The notes under the pieces are model-generated. The model worked only from the letters and a program-made list of their open reading frames with translations. It was not told the origin of the DNA and did not search any database. Below are positions 32,354 through 43,342 of a DNA stretch of 64,000 nt, piece by piece. How positions within the stretch are numbered: the stretch's first letter is position 1; the number at the start of each line of letters is the position of its first letter. The stretch comes from Trema orientale (Eukaryota; Streptophyta; Magnoliopsida; Rosales; Cannabaceae), in the NCBI GenBank assembly GCA_002914845.1, contig JXTC01000154.1:189804-253803 (forward strand), read 5' to 3'. Both the position numbers and the translations under genes were made by a program.

Positions 32354-33412
32354 TTAGTACGACTGAAGGTCAAGTTTGTTCCATATTTCTTTCATCCCCA
32401 CTTCCAATGTTCCCCTTAGAGGAGACAGTGTCTTTCGATCTTCATCTCGGACTTCCAACACTTCCATCTTCTTCAGCTCATCTATCTTCAGACTCACTTT
32501 CTTCAGTTTATTCTCAAAGACTTCCCTGAGATGACTTCCCATTGATAGATATACATGATCTATCAACATCATAGGCAAGTCCGGACAACAAAGAGCAACT
32601 TCAAGGCGCAAAATTTCTCGGAGGATCAGACGAATGAATTCCTGTTCTGTTTCATCGACCGCTTCAATCTCCGCGATATCTGTTGAACATTGCTCAAACT
32701 CCTTCATTGTTCTCTCTACAAATTCCACCACAGTCAAAAACCTCTTGATGACAATGGAATTCTCTTCCACACTCAGTAATCCGAGTATAACTGCGACATC
32801 ATTAAGCTTCTGCACCATATTTTCCCTCTCAACCAAAACCGCCATATACAAAAGGAATTCAATGAGATGGTGAGAAATCTGAGTACCAAGATCGATCAAC
32901 GTAAACTTCATCGCCTCGAAAGTAGTCTTTCTTTCTTTATGATCAGATTGATCAAGCTGTCGAAGCCATTCTATCAAACTCTTTTCGCCTTTTACTCTGC
33001 CTATTTCGGCTTCTTGTCTCCAAGCCTTCATGAACATCTGTAAATCTTTCAGATAATCCTCATAAGATTCACATTCATCAAGATACGGAATGTTGTACTT
33101 CAGAAGTTTCTCTTCAAACTCATCCACACGCTCGTGTAGATCATGCGCTTCTTTCGTGATCTTCTCGACCGTCGTCTTCAAACTCTTCAATTCCTCTTCA
33201 GTCCTGAAATTCTTGTGAAAATTCTCTAGCGCTTTAGTTGCTGAAACAACGATGGATTGGCATTCCTCGGCTAATTCCTTCAAGTATTCGCCGTCTTCGG
33301 TAATCCCCAGTTCGTACATCCTCTCGCTCATGGATTTGGTGTAACTTATTAGCTCTGCAATCATCTTCATGTCTTCTCCTGCCCTTTTGAGAAGGTTTTT
33401 CTTCGGCGCCAT
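32354..33412 (-). CDS. KYN-SLIEW family protein D1
   Basis: Uncharacterised 352-residue protein. The frame is open to 33544 but only from GTG; the first ATG is 33410-33412 (MAPKKNLLKR). Residues 1-100 are charged and helical. Signatures: LLKYNIPYLDE at 103-113, GEKSLIEWLRQLDQSD at 142-157, IDLGTQISHH at 173-182, SVEENSIVIKRF at 214-225, REILRLEVALCCPDLP at 265-280, VSLKIDELKK at 306-315, VGMKEIWNKLDL at 338-349. It is the only intact gene in block 3 besides Z3. Its degraded counterpart is at 21762-21961. The shared promoter element lies at 33610-33634. Confidence 0.8.
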   Translation of the reverse strand: MAPKKNLLKRAGEDMKMIAELISYTKSMSERMYELGITEDGEYLKELAEECQSIVVSATKALENFHKNFRTEEELKSLKTTVEKITKEAHDLHERVDEFEEKLLKYNIPYLDECESYEDYLKDLQMFMKAWRQEAEIGRVKGEKSLIEWLRQLDQSDHKERKTTFEAMKFTLIDLGTQISHHLIEFLLYMAVLVERENMVQKLNDVAVILGLLSVEENSIVIKRFLTVVEFVERTMKEFEQCSTDIAEIEAVDETEQEFIRLILREILRLEVALCCPDLPMMLIDHVYLSMGSHLREVFENKLKKVSLKIDELKKMEVLEVRDEDRKTLSPLRGTLEVGMKEIWNKLDLQSY

Positions 33413-34187
33413 TGCGAATCTTTGATCTGTTTTCTCTCTTTGTTGTTTAAAACTTGAAAGGGTTTCAAGTGCTTGCTTTTCTTTCTTTTCTTTATTTCTT
33501 CTTGACAGAGAAACGCTCAGAATGGTTTCTTTATGGTGATGCACTTTATTAAAGGCATGGCATACATGTATATAAGAAAAAAAAAAAAAAAAGAAAAGAA
33601 GGAAAGGCAGGTAATTCTGTTATTGTCAGTTAAGATTGTTAAGTGCATTTTGATCACCTGCTGGTCAGAGTTGAAACATGACAGTCAAATTGAATATTTG
33701 CGAAAACGACATGTCGTTGTGTTATGTGGTAAGTTTATCTTCTATAACAAACGACATGCCGCTTATTCTCAAGAGAGAGAAAATGGCTAATTTGTTTCTT
33801 TCTCAAGGAAAAGAAAAAATTTTGTGGATCTTTGTCGTTTATATTCCGTAAACTGAAGATATTAAATCCAATTACTCTATTTGTTTCAAGTCATGAAAAT
33901 TGAAGTATAGTCACCTTTCAATTTTTTTTTTTTCAAAAAAATAGAAGTATTGATCAGCTCCAAAAAGTCTGCATCTCTTCTTATTCTCCAAAAATTATCA
34001 GCCAAAGAAGAGTAATAAACCAATAGCAAAACATTCAAATCACATAAAAAAACTAGTGAAGCAGACCAGTCTGAACATAACAACTAAAACCAAAGACAAA
34101 ATATAGGTCTCTAATACCTTTTATACGTAAACTTAGCTAATTCAATTTTGTTAACACTTAACACCAATATAAACAACTCAAGCTATG
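33413..34187. other. Upstream region of D1 and further A-C repeat copy
   Basis: Contains the perfect palindrome AACGACATGTCGTT at 33705-33718 and a variant at 33750. From about 33890 the sequence matches 9480-9832, the region downstream of C genes. Confidence 0.5.
33610..33634 (-). promoter_or_regulatory. Shared promoter element of the family, copy at D1
   Basis: Plus strand GGTAATTCTGTTATTGTCAG then TTAAG, holding CTGTTA and CAGTTA cores, about 200 bp before the D1 start. Confidence 0.55.
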
Positions 34188-34240
34188 TCAACTTGTTTGA
34201 TCAGCTCCTGACTTCAGGTCCAATGCTTTCCAAATATCTC
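34188..34240 (-). pseudogene. C5, last residues of a C-type gene
   Basis: Encodes ALDLKSGADQTS and a stop, matching the C1 terminus; nothing further upstream matches. Confidence 0.6.
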
Positions 34241-34344
34241 ATGTCCAATGTTCTTTATTCCTGCTAAGTATTAATATTTCTTCTTCTTAAGAGGTTTTTT
34301 CCTTTTTTTTGTTTCTTCAGAGGTATTAGGTATTGGAGGAACCG

Positions 34345-35163
34345 AATTTCGAGTTGCGGCCTCGACTTCATAGCTCTGAAATTTCGATCAAGAACATCAT
34401 TCAGAGGACAAAAGAACTTGATCAGTTCAAACACAGCGGCTCAGTAAAAGTAGGCGAGATCGAGCAACTTCAAGAAAGCAGGTGAAAAAAGTCCGGAAAA
34501 GCTATGAGGATCATAGTGGGAATTTAGCAAAGATTCTGAGAGACTACCCTCAGTATACAGATCGCGAAAATCGTAAACCTTAAAAAAAGAAAAAAAAAAA
34601 ACAAGAAGTCAAATGTCTGATGGTGGAGATGGAATCTTCGAAGATCGAAATACAGACTCTAGACCGATGTTTTGATGTGTTCAAAGCAAGGTTCCACAAG
34701 CACAATGTTCCAACACAATTTTGGATGCACAAGACTTCTTTTGCTGAAGTTGGGATTCAAAGATGAAGGTTGCAGGATCATTTTCGGACGAGGCAAAGGG
34801 CTAGAAAATTAAGGAAGACAATAATGATGATGAAGAGAAGATTGTGTTTTTTCTCGAGGACGAAACAAAAGACGATCTGCTTCATCTGATCATCGTAGAG
34901 GTTCTGCGTTTGGAGGTTAGTTTTTGTAGCCCTGAACTGCCTACTATGGTGATAAATGACGTGTTTCACTCTATGGAAAAACATCTTGTGGATAATGTTT
35001 TTGAGGACAAATTGAATAGAATTGGTGCCAAGATGCATGGCTTGAAAGCTGATGAATATAATTCAGATATGAATTTTTTCCGGGAAGTATAATTGGAGTT
35101 AAAGAGCTATGGACCGAAATGGAACTTAAACCAGGGAGCCTAACAAAATTAGTGTTGCTTTAA
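34345..35163 (+). pseudogene. B-like pseudogene X2
   Basis: Plus strand, no start codon. It reads SEISIKNIIQRTKELDQF, SGSVKVGEIEQLQES and then a TGA at about 34483; B3 has SINNITRRTKELSQFKDSGS there. The middle (KYNVP to VEENS) is deleted: a FxxxHNVPTQFWMHK-like remnant at about 34695 jumps to KTSFAEVGIQ and MKVAGSFSDEAKG-stop. The 3' part is open at 34844-35092 (LLHLIIVEVLRLEVSFCSPE, VFEDKLNRIGAKMHGLK) and stops after FREV; the LWTEMELKPG end follows in another frame. It shows what X1 looked like before transposon insertion. Confidence 0.75.
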
Positions 35164-36019
35164 AAAGACTTCATCAATGAGTTTAGCTTTTAGACATTGC
35201 TAATCTTTCACTAGTATCTTGAATTAGTACCATTGCAACACTCTTAATGTTTAAATTAGACTCATTAGTCTTCTATGAATGATTGTATAACTACCTTTAT
35301 TTTTGTTCTTTTTTTAGGTAATTGTACTTTGGTTGTTAATGCTCCATCGGAGTGTTACAGAATTTATGGAATTTATGTTAAAAAAATTTCATAAATGGTG
35401 CTGTTGCACCATTCTTTAGGTCTGAATTAGACTTACTATACGTGAATTAGTATATATCTCTTCGACTTTTGTCATTAGTTGATTAGGTAGCAGAGCTTGT
35501 GGGGAGCATTAATAAAAAAAAAAGATGTAAATATGTGGGAAAAAAAAAAAGAAATGAAGAGAAGTCAACAAAATTAGGAAATTAGGAAGTGATTTTTTTT
35601 TTGGGTGAAAATCAACAACTTTTAATTTGATGAATTACAATCAAAAGGTGCTAAATGATTTAATCCACTCAGGGACTTCTTTCTCAATATAGATAACCGA
35701 TCCATTCACCCACTATCCTAAAACTGTTCTCGAATTCTAAAGTAATAAAATCTCAGAAAGTCTCCGACTACTATCAAATACCACTAAAACAAAGATCAAA
35801 ATAAATATCTTCAAGTTTCAGAAAAATTTTAGTACATTAAGAACCATAATAAGCTTCTTTTATTGAACGAAAGTTTAAAGAATTAAAAAGCACTTCTTTT
35901 TTTTTTTTCCTTTTTTTTTCTAAAATTAAAATTTAACGAAAAATATTGTTGGATCTAACTTCTACCAAAAACTTAAAACTTTAGCAAACAAATTAATTAA
36001 AGAAGATTTCTAAGCTCTA
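35164..36019. repeat. Spacer between X2 and Z3, duplicate of 24476-25360
   Basis: Collinear copy without a gene. Confidence 0.6.
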
Positions 36020-36498
36020 CTATCTCCTATATAAATATTCCCTAATTGGTGTCCGACTGATCCTTCTTAGAAACAAGATCTTCTCATTGAATTGAATCAT
36101 TAGCAGATTGATTGTCTTCTCGTAAACTTGTAGGTTTCTCTGTAGTGCTTCACTTGCGGTCCTAATTTCGTCGCGATCGCCGTTTCTCCTTTTGTTTTCT
36201 TTGATCTTCTCAATGAAGTTCTTAATCTCCAATTGCATGGCGTCCGCGAGGTTAATCATCAGCTTTAAGATCGCAGTAATCTTGTTGTTCAACATTGCCA
36301 ATTCTCTGTGAAAACAAAAAATTAATGTAAAAAAATTAACACCAACAAAGAATAGAGATCAGACAAGTTATGTTAAGAGAGAAAATATATACATATTATA
36401 CATAGATGTTGTTGATCAAACCTCGTGGGATAAACAATATGCTTGATTAAATGATTGGAATCATCTTCCTCCACAGAAACATTTGATCTATTCTCCAT
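36020..36498 (-). CDS. Small two-exon gene Z3, unknown function
   Basis: Not recognised. Exon 1 is 36422-36498 (77 bases) starting MENRSNVSVEEDDSNHLIKH and ending in CCC ACG AG; the donor is GTTTGA. The intron is 116 bp, 36306-36421, with acceptor TTTTCACAG. Exon 2 is 36020-36305. The joined protein has 120 residues. Exon 2 encodes a helical, charged segment (LNNKITAILKLMINLADAMQ, then EIKNFIEKIKENKRRNGDRD) followed by ALQRNLQVYEKTIN and a basic end with LRRISRTP and YLYRR. No signal peptide or membrane segment. Two broken copies (25361-25754, 26764-27155) share an exon-1 deletion that Z3 lacks. It lies in the same duplicated block as the B-like pseudogene. Splicing is inferred from sites and open frames. 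Confidence 0.55.
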
Positions 36499-38125
36499 TG
36501 AGGAGTTCTCAAATACAAAAATCAACGAAGAATATATTATACCTAGAATTAAGAACTTTACGGTAAAAGCTATATGCGATTTAGTGTCTCAACTCTAGAG
36601 AAAGAACTATACTATAATCATCTTCTCTCAAGCCTAGCCTAATATTAATCACGTGCTTATATTAATTAAATTGATTATCCACCAGGTTGATATTTATAGA
36701 TGTTGAATGAATAGACCTACTCAAATATAAATCCTAATCTTGCTATATATATATGGATGAATACATCAAGAAATACTTTATTTTAATTAAATTGGATTTT
36801 GTATTTTGCTTTTTAGTATTTAAACCAATAATTATATCCTATATTGTTCTGATAATCATCTACTCAAAGTGACACTACGTACCTATTGGGCTTTGCACAG
36901 GAATGCCGTCTTTTTTTGGGTTCACTTTAGTATCTTTTTTTCAAATTATATATACGTACATCAATATCCCTTTTATTAAAAAGACCTTTTCTAATACCAA
37001 AATTATACCCTTTCCGACCTCACACGTTTCAAATTCTCTCACAGTAATAGGGATAAATATTCAACGCTATAATACTTTAAATAAATAAATAATAAATAAT
37101 AAGAATTGACATAAGGATTAAGTCCTCATTATCGGAAAATATTAGAAACATAAAAAAGATCTGGCCAAAATAACAATTATTATACTAGTGATCGATATAT
37201 GTCTTATTTTTTTAATGATAACTCCCCTTAGGAAATACATGTTTTTTCTCCAGTGATAAACAGACCATGATGTTAGTATATTTTTCAGTTTATTTATTCA
37301 TTTTTTTTAAAGGATGGTTAATCCTACCGAAAAAGAATCCAAAATCTATTTTAGTCCGAGATTTTCGAAATGTCCCAAATTTGATATAGGAACTATGTTT
37401 TATCTTACTTTGAAAAATCATGTCGTAAATTACGAGCTAAAACTCAAAGAAAAAAATAATATTCAAAAGAATATGTGAAACTTGAAAGTGGGGAACCAAA
37501 TTACCATCTGGGAGTTATTCTCCAAGGCTAAAAAAAAAAAGAAAAAGAAAAAAACAAACGATGTCGTTTGAACTTGTCAGTTCAATGAGGAACCAAACTA
37601 CGTGTCGTTTTCTTAACTGAATCCAGATTGACTTGTTCGAGTATCCTGTTTTACATGCGCAGTCTCTCTCAATCTCCTCCAATTTAATCAAATCATTTCT
37701 AGCTATAAAATCTGTCCAAGTATACTTCTCTCAAGAAAGAAACAAAAGAAGACGAAGTACTTTTCATAATAAAGACTGCCCTTTAATTTTCTTACTTTTG
37801 TTCTCTATTTGTGCTAAGTAGCAAGATTTCTTCTTCATAGTCATCCAAATAAAGGAAAAATTTTCAGTTTGGATCACGCGAGTAATGAGGATTGACGTGT
37901 TTTTTCATTGTTTTTTTTTTTTCTTTCGGTCATCGTTTTTTTTTTTTTTAATGGTCGTCACTCTTTAGAACGTATTGAACTCTTATTTTATATACTTTGC
38001 TTGTGTCTCAAATTTTACTTCGTCATATGCTTTTGAAATGACCCCAAGACAGAACCAACTTCCTCCAAAATTGGTAGAAATTAAAAACCAAGATAAAAGG
38101 AACTGATACAACTATATATATATAT
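36499..38125. other. Intergenic region
   Basis: No supported gene. 37158-37210 matches 25868-25915. AACGATGTCGTTTGAAC at about 37557 and CGTGTCGTTTTC at 37600 are variants of the cluster palindrome. From about 37920 the sequence begins the module that also precedes the 3' ends of B2, B3 and the gene-less units (GTCATC... then ATGACCCCAA). Confidence 0.45.
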
Positions 38126-38335
38126 GAGTGAGGTTTCAATGGTTACTGCTATATTTACCATCGATGGTTACATTGGTAGTTGTGCAACAAAATTTATTGT
38201 AATTATTTGGCATTGATATTTTAAAATTTTTTTAGAATGTCAACTTAGTAGTACCCTAATTTAAATAATAAATTTATTATTACACGCATTTTAATGATGG
38301 TTACTCATGGAGACGTAACCATTGAAACCTCTTCC
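38126..38335. mobile_element. MITE-like element, about 210 bp
   Basis: Perfect 17-bp terminal inverted repeats GAGGTTTCAATGGTTAC (38130-38146 and the complement at 38315-38331), with further imperfect pairing inside. It is flanked by TATATATA on both sides, which is too simple to call a target duplication with certainty. No coding sequence. Confidence 0.65.
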
Positions 38336-38515
38336 ATATATATATATAACTAATTATAAAACTCAAAGATATATATATATTATGAAACCAAGATATAAGA
38401 AACATGAAGCATGTTGCCATAGTTCTAATTCAAGATAGTTGTCAGTTGACAGATCAACACGAAATCCAAAAGATAAACTTACTAACAGACTTTTTTAAAG
38501 GCAACAATAGTTCTT

Positions 38516-39598
38516 TTAACTCCCTGGTTTAGGAATCAATTCGGTCCATAGTTCTTCAACTCCAGCATCCAATACTTCCCTGAAAAACTTCATCTCCGAA
38601 GAATATTCATCTTGGACAAATTGGATATCTGCCTTCAAGCCATCTATCTTGGTACCAACTCTATTCAGTTTGTCCCAGAAAACATTGTACAAAAGATGAT
38701 TTGCCATAGAGAAAGCCACATCATTTGTCACCTTCATAGGCATGTCAGGGCTACAAAAACTCACCTCCAAGCGCAAAACTTCTATGATGATTAGATGAAG
38801 CAAATCGTCTTCTATTTTGTCGTCGAGAAAGAACATTACCTTCTCCTCGTCAGTACCATCTGCCTTACTTTTCCGGCCTTTTGCCTCGTCCGAAAATGAT
38901 CCTGCCAACTTCATTGCTCCTTCGAAAAGTTGCACCATCGAAAGGAATGTCTTTATGACGATAGACTTAGAGTTCTCTTCTACAGTAAGGCATTTGAGTA
39001 CGGCTTTAACCTCATAAAGACTAAGCGCCATGATTTCATCACTCTTATTCGAAACCGCCATGATCAAGAAGAAGTACTCCATGAAAAACCTGGAGATTCG
39101 GATACCAAGCTCATTAAAAGCAGTCTTGAGGGCTTTGACAGCAATTTTATCCTCTTCATTTGAGTGGTCGAACTTTTCCATCCACTCAATCAAGCTCCTC
39201 TGTCCTTTCTCTCTGCTTTTCTCGGCTTCTTTTCTCCAACTGGTCTTCATAAACTCCTGCAACTGTTCCAGGTAAGTCTTTAACGGTTGCTTGTATGCCG
39301 TTTGGAAACGTTTCGGAACATTGTATTTGCGGAACTTCTCTTCGTACACGTCCAAAGATGCATCAAAAGCCTCTATTTTCATCTTCAAAGCTTCCATCTC
39401 CAACATCAAACGTTTGCGTACTTGTTTATTGCTCCTCGAAGAAGGTTTGCGATCTTCGTAACTCTTCCTGATTTGTTCGCCTGTTTCTTGAAGACGCTCG
39501 ATCTCGCCTACTCTTACTGAGCCACTATCTTTGAACTGGTTCAGTTGTTTTAGCCTCCGAGTGATGTTGTCGATCGAAACTTGGAGCTCCGAAGTCAT
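38516..39598 (-). CDS. KYN-SLIEW family protein B1
   Basis: Uncharacterised 360-residue protein, ATG 39596-39598. Residues 1-90 are charged with heptad-like spacing and probably coiled coil, including the B-type phrase QFKDSGSVRVGEIERLQE at 21-38. Signatures: KFRKYNVPKRF at 88-98, WRKEAEKSREKGQRSLIEWM at 121-140, LGIRISRF at 164-171, TVEENS at 205-210, IEVLRLEVSFCSPDMPM at 272-288, VGTKIDGLK at 314-322, AGVEELWTEL at 345-354. It is about 75 percent identical by eye to B3, so the duplication is younger than the split from C, D and E types. No frame damage seen. Confidence 0.8.
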   Translation of the reverse strand: MTSELQVSIDNITRRLKQLNQFKDSGSVRVGEIERLQETGEQIRKSYEDRKPSSRSNKQVRKRLMLEMEALKMKIEAFDASLDVYEEKFRKYNVPKRFQTAYKQPLKTYLEQLQEFMKTSWRKEAEKSREKGQRSLIEWMEKFDHSNEEDKIAVKALKTAFNELGIRISRFFMEYFFLIMAVSNKSDEIMALSLYEVKAVLKCLTVEENSKSIVIKTFLSMVQLFEGAMKLAGSFSDEAKGRKSKADGTDEEKVMFFLDDKIEDDLLHLIIIEVLRLEVSFCSPDMPMKVTNDVAFSMANHLLYNVFWDKLNRVGTKIDGLKADIQFVQDEYSSEMKFFREVLDAGVEELWTELIPKPGS

Positions 39599-40675
39599 GA
39601 CTGCAACTTCAACTTCAGTTCATTCGATATCTAGTTTTCTTTATGTATCATCAAAACATAAAATGATTGAGTTATCTAATTCTATATTATATAGGCAAAT
39701 AAACAGTTTATATTCAAATAAATTCTAAGAATTCAAAATAAAATTTTAAGAATTCAAAATACTAAACAGATAATTAATTTCTATTTATCTCTAGGATCAT
39801 GACTCTAATCCTAACTCTGAGGTGCTATTTTTAGAGTGAAAAGGGAATAATCCAAGATCAATTTAAATTTAAATTTGAAATTGATTTCAGAATAGTTATC
39901 CAATTTAAACAAAAAAAATTATATATATGTATCTATTCTGTTAATCATCATTTGAATTTGATTAAGTTATCTTCATTTAAGATTGTAGTCAAAGAGCAGC
40001 AAAGGACACGCAAATCCGAAAAAGAAAAGGTTTTCACATAAAAATGACAAACCGTTTATGAATCACAACCTTTATGTCGTTTATACATTGATGTCGTTTC
40101 TTCTAGTGAAAGTCAAACTGTCAAAGGAGCCACGAGCAAAAACAACCCCCTGTTTTTGTTTAAGAAAAAAGCTAATTAATGCAAGATATCTTGCCTTGGT
40201 TGATGTCTTCTAATTTTCAATGTCCCCTTTGTTTTTCAAAGAAATTTCATTTACTTATGAACGACATGTCGTTTATGAATCTAACCGATATGTTATTTAG
40301 TGTCGTTCTTATTCATTGTACCATTTATTAATTCTTTTTCTTTTATTCGCCTGAACTCTTATTCTATGTACTTGTTTTTGCCTCACATTTTTACTTCATC
40401 ATACATTCTTTCTTTTCTTCTTCCACAAACTCTGCAGTTTGAATGACCCCAAAACACGTTCCAACTTCGTCAAAACTGTTACATAGCCCATGGAGTACTA
40501 AAAACAATTATGAAAGTTATACATACAATAATATTGATAAAACTCAAAGATATATGGTAACTCAAGTATACTGAGCCTAGTTCAAACATTAAGAATGCTG
40601 CAATTGTACTAATTCCAGATACTTGAAACAAATAAATGATGAAATTTAAAAGCAAAAACTTATCCATGAACTTCT
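39599..40675. other. Upstream region of B1 and spacer to B2
   Basis: No gene. The palindrome AACGACATGTCGTTT is perfect at 40260-40274, with half sites GTCGTTT at 40076 and 40092. The phrase TTAATCATCATTTGAA at 39948 is repeated at 44810, 45593 and 46314. Confidence 0.55.
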
Positions 40676-41793
40676 TTAAGGCAACACTAGTTTAGTTAGG
40701 CTCCCTGGTTTAGGGTCCAATTCGGTCCATAGTTCGTTAACTCCACCATCCAATATTTCCCGGAAGAACTTTATCTCTGAAGAATCTTCACCTTGGACAG
40801 ATAGGATCGATAGCAGTTCTCATGCCATGTATCTTGGCACCAATTCTATTCAATTTGTCCTCAAAAATATTATCCACAAGATGCCTCGCCATGGAGTAAA
40901 ATACGTCATTTATCACCATCATAGGCATGTCGGGACCACAAAAACTAACCTCCAAGTGAAAGCCTTCAATGATGATGAGATGAAGCAGATCGCCATTTAT
41001 TTCGTCCTTGAGAAAAAACATAATCTTCTCTTCACCATCAGTATCTTCCTTGCTTTTCTGGCCCTTTGCCTCGTCTGAAAATGGTCCTGCCAACTTCACT
41101 GCTCCTTCAAAAAATTGCATCATATCGAAATGAACGTGTTTATGACGATAGAATTATAATTCTCTTCCACAATTAGGCATTTGAGTACAACTTTATTAAC
41201 CTCATGAATACTAAGTGCCAATATTTCTTCACTCTCATCCGAAACCTCCATGATCAACAAGAAGTACTCAAAGAGAAACTTAGAGATTTGAATCCCATAT
41301 TGAGTAAAAGGAGTCTTGAGGGCATCGAAAGAAATCGTAGCCTCTTCATTTGATTGGTCAATCTTTTCCATCCACTCAATCAAACTCCTCTGTTCTTTCT
41401 CTCTGTTTTTTCTCTGCCTCATTTCTCCAAGTCGTCTTACTTGTGCAATCTTTCCAAGTAAGTCTTTAATGGTTGTTGGGACGTTTGCCTGAATACGTTT
41501 AGGAACATTGAACTTGCAGAACCTCTCTTCATCCACGTCCAAAGATGCATGAAAAGTCTATCTTGTTCTTCCAAGCTTCAATCTCCTCCATTAAACGTTT
41601 TGAGTTCTTCTTTGTTTTTCCTCAAGTACTACTGTCTCCGAATCTTAACTTCATAAACTTTCTTCACTTTTTTAGCCTCTTCTTGAAGACACTCGACCAG
41701 GTCTACATTTACCGAGCCACTGTCTTTGCACTGATTCAGTCCTGTTACCTTTCGAAGGAGGTTCTTGAACAAAATTTCGAGCTCCGAAATCAT
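40676..41793 (-). pseudogene. B2, pseudogene between B1 and B3
   Basis: Starts MISELEILFKNLLRKVTGLN at ATG 41791-41793 and aligns along its whole length with B1 and B3. A TAG interrupts the N-terminal part at about 41624. Frame changes follow near 41545, 41430 and 41121, and another in the 3' part near 40795, after which ILDGGVNELWTELDPKPG ends at TTGCCTTAA. Stretches between are open and conserved (FNVPKRIQ, EQRSLIEWMEKIDQSNEE, HLIIIEGFHLEVSFCGPDMP), so the gene died fairly recently. It retains the shared promoter element at 41979-41999. Confidence 0.8.
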
Positions 41794-41978
41794 GACTGAA
41801 ACTTTATGTTCAGTTAATCCAATTTCTAGTTTCTTCTGAGAAAGAACTCACTGAAGAATATGTATCATTAAAACATAAAGAAGAAATACTATTTTTGAAA
41901 AACAAAGTAGAAAACAGAAAGGGAAATCTATAGGGAAAGTACTTACTTTGTTTGACAGATTAAGTCTTAGAAAGATAG

Positions 41979-41999
41979 GTATTTCTGTTATAGTCAATC
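41979..41999 (-). promoter_or_regulatory. Shared promoter element of the family, copy at B2
   Basis: Plus strand GGTATTTCTGTTATAGTC, about 190 bp before the pseudogene start. Confidence 0.5.
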
Positions 42000-42486
42000 A
42001 CGAGTAGTAACCGCATTTACCTGTGTTAGTGTTTATCTCAAATAAATTATGCGACATGACGTTTTTGTTGGAATAAAAAAGGGACATAATATTTTCACTA
42101 GTATTTTTTTTTTCCTGACTGACGTTACGAGGCTTTTATTCAAGTAGTGTTATAAACATAGAAAAAGACTGAGAATAAGAAATTCTGTGATTGAGCTGTG
42201 AATTTCTGAGGCTGTAACCTTGAGAGTGTGTGTTTGTCTGTGTTCTTCAGTGTAATATGTCAAAGTGTGTGCTGGTTAATTGTTGTTCATTGTTCTTGAT
42301 AGCTGAGTGTTTGTTTCTGGGGAAAATATTATTATTCAGTCGACGCTAAATATTATCCGAAGACCAAAATTCAATTAGGCAACGTACCAAATGAACCAAA
42401 CAGCTGAAATTTATTTAACGTGCAGGAAAGAAATAAGTTAACCATGTTATAGGCTACTACATCTTTTTTGGACATTTTTATCCAAA

Positions 42487-42570
42487 AAAATTGCACCGTG
42501 GAGATGGAGGTGTTGATGACTGTAGAATTCTTTTCCACACTTAGTTTCAGGTCTCAAACCTCATTAGTTT
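42487..42570 (-). pseudogene. Short B-type gene relic
   Basis: Minus strand reads VEKNSTVINTSISTVQFF, matching VEENSVVINAFVSVVQLF of B4. About 28 codons remain. Confidence 0.6.
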
Positions 42571-43342
42571 CCATGTTGTATTGTCTTTTTTTTTTTTTGG
42601 TTTCAATACTTCTTGACCTCAATAAACGTTCATATTGTGTAGTGACTAATTTTTGACTAAAAGCTTAAAATGCTATTTTTTTTTTTCTATACTCAATAGT
42701 GAACTTAATTCATGTGATATTAGAGACTTGAAATGTAAAACTAAGCATATAAGGACAGTTTGTGAACGGGCTAAAAAAGAAAAAGTTACGTCATTTAGAA
42801 ATTTCAACATGTAGTTTCTTTTACTGAAGGAGCAAAACCATAACCAACGTCTGCTTCAGTTCAGGAAAACGGCAATGAAAATACAGGTCGTTTTGTCAAT
42901 GTTGTCTAACTTCGTTGTGTCTTTATCTTCTTTTAAATTGAAATTACAGGGTGCCCATTTTCTGTTAAACGACATATCGTTTATGAAAGAAAAATGATAC
43001 GTTCATTTGTGTCGTTATTCATTATAAACGATTATTCGTCCCGTTTCCATTCATTATAACGGTGTTGTTACATATTTTTTCAAATTATCTGAATGATGCT
43101 TAAACAGATACAACATCTTCCAAAATTGTTACTAATCAAATGGAGTATTATAAAAAAAAAAAGGATAAAAAGTACACATACGATCATCTATAGAAAACTA
43201 ATTATTAGATGAACTCAAAGATAGAGTAATTCAAGCATGGCGAGTCTAATTCAAACATGAAGAATGTTGCCATAGTACTAATTTAAGATACTTTTAACAA
43301 ATAAAACAATGAAATCTAAAGGCTAAGCTTAATTAAACTTTA

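Larger units (their letters stand above)
41794..43342. other. Upstream region of B2 and spacer to B3
   Basis: Holds the promoter element and AACGACATATCGTTT at 42968-42982. 42100-42340 is an unassigned stretch without a counterpart in the other B spacers. Also a small gene relic, listed separately. Confidence 0.45.

Noticed and set aside
42100..42340. Possible LTR fragment
   Set aside because: General look resembles an LTR end, but no TG/CA ends or target duplication could be placed.
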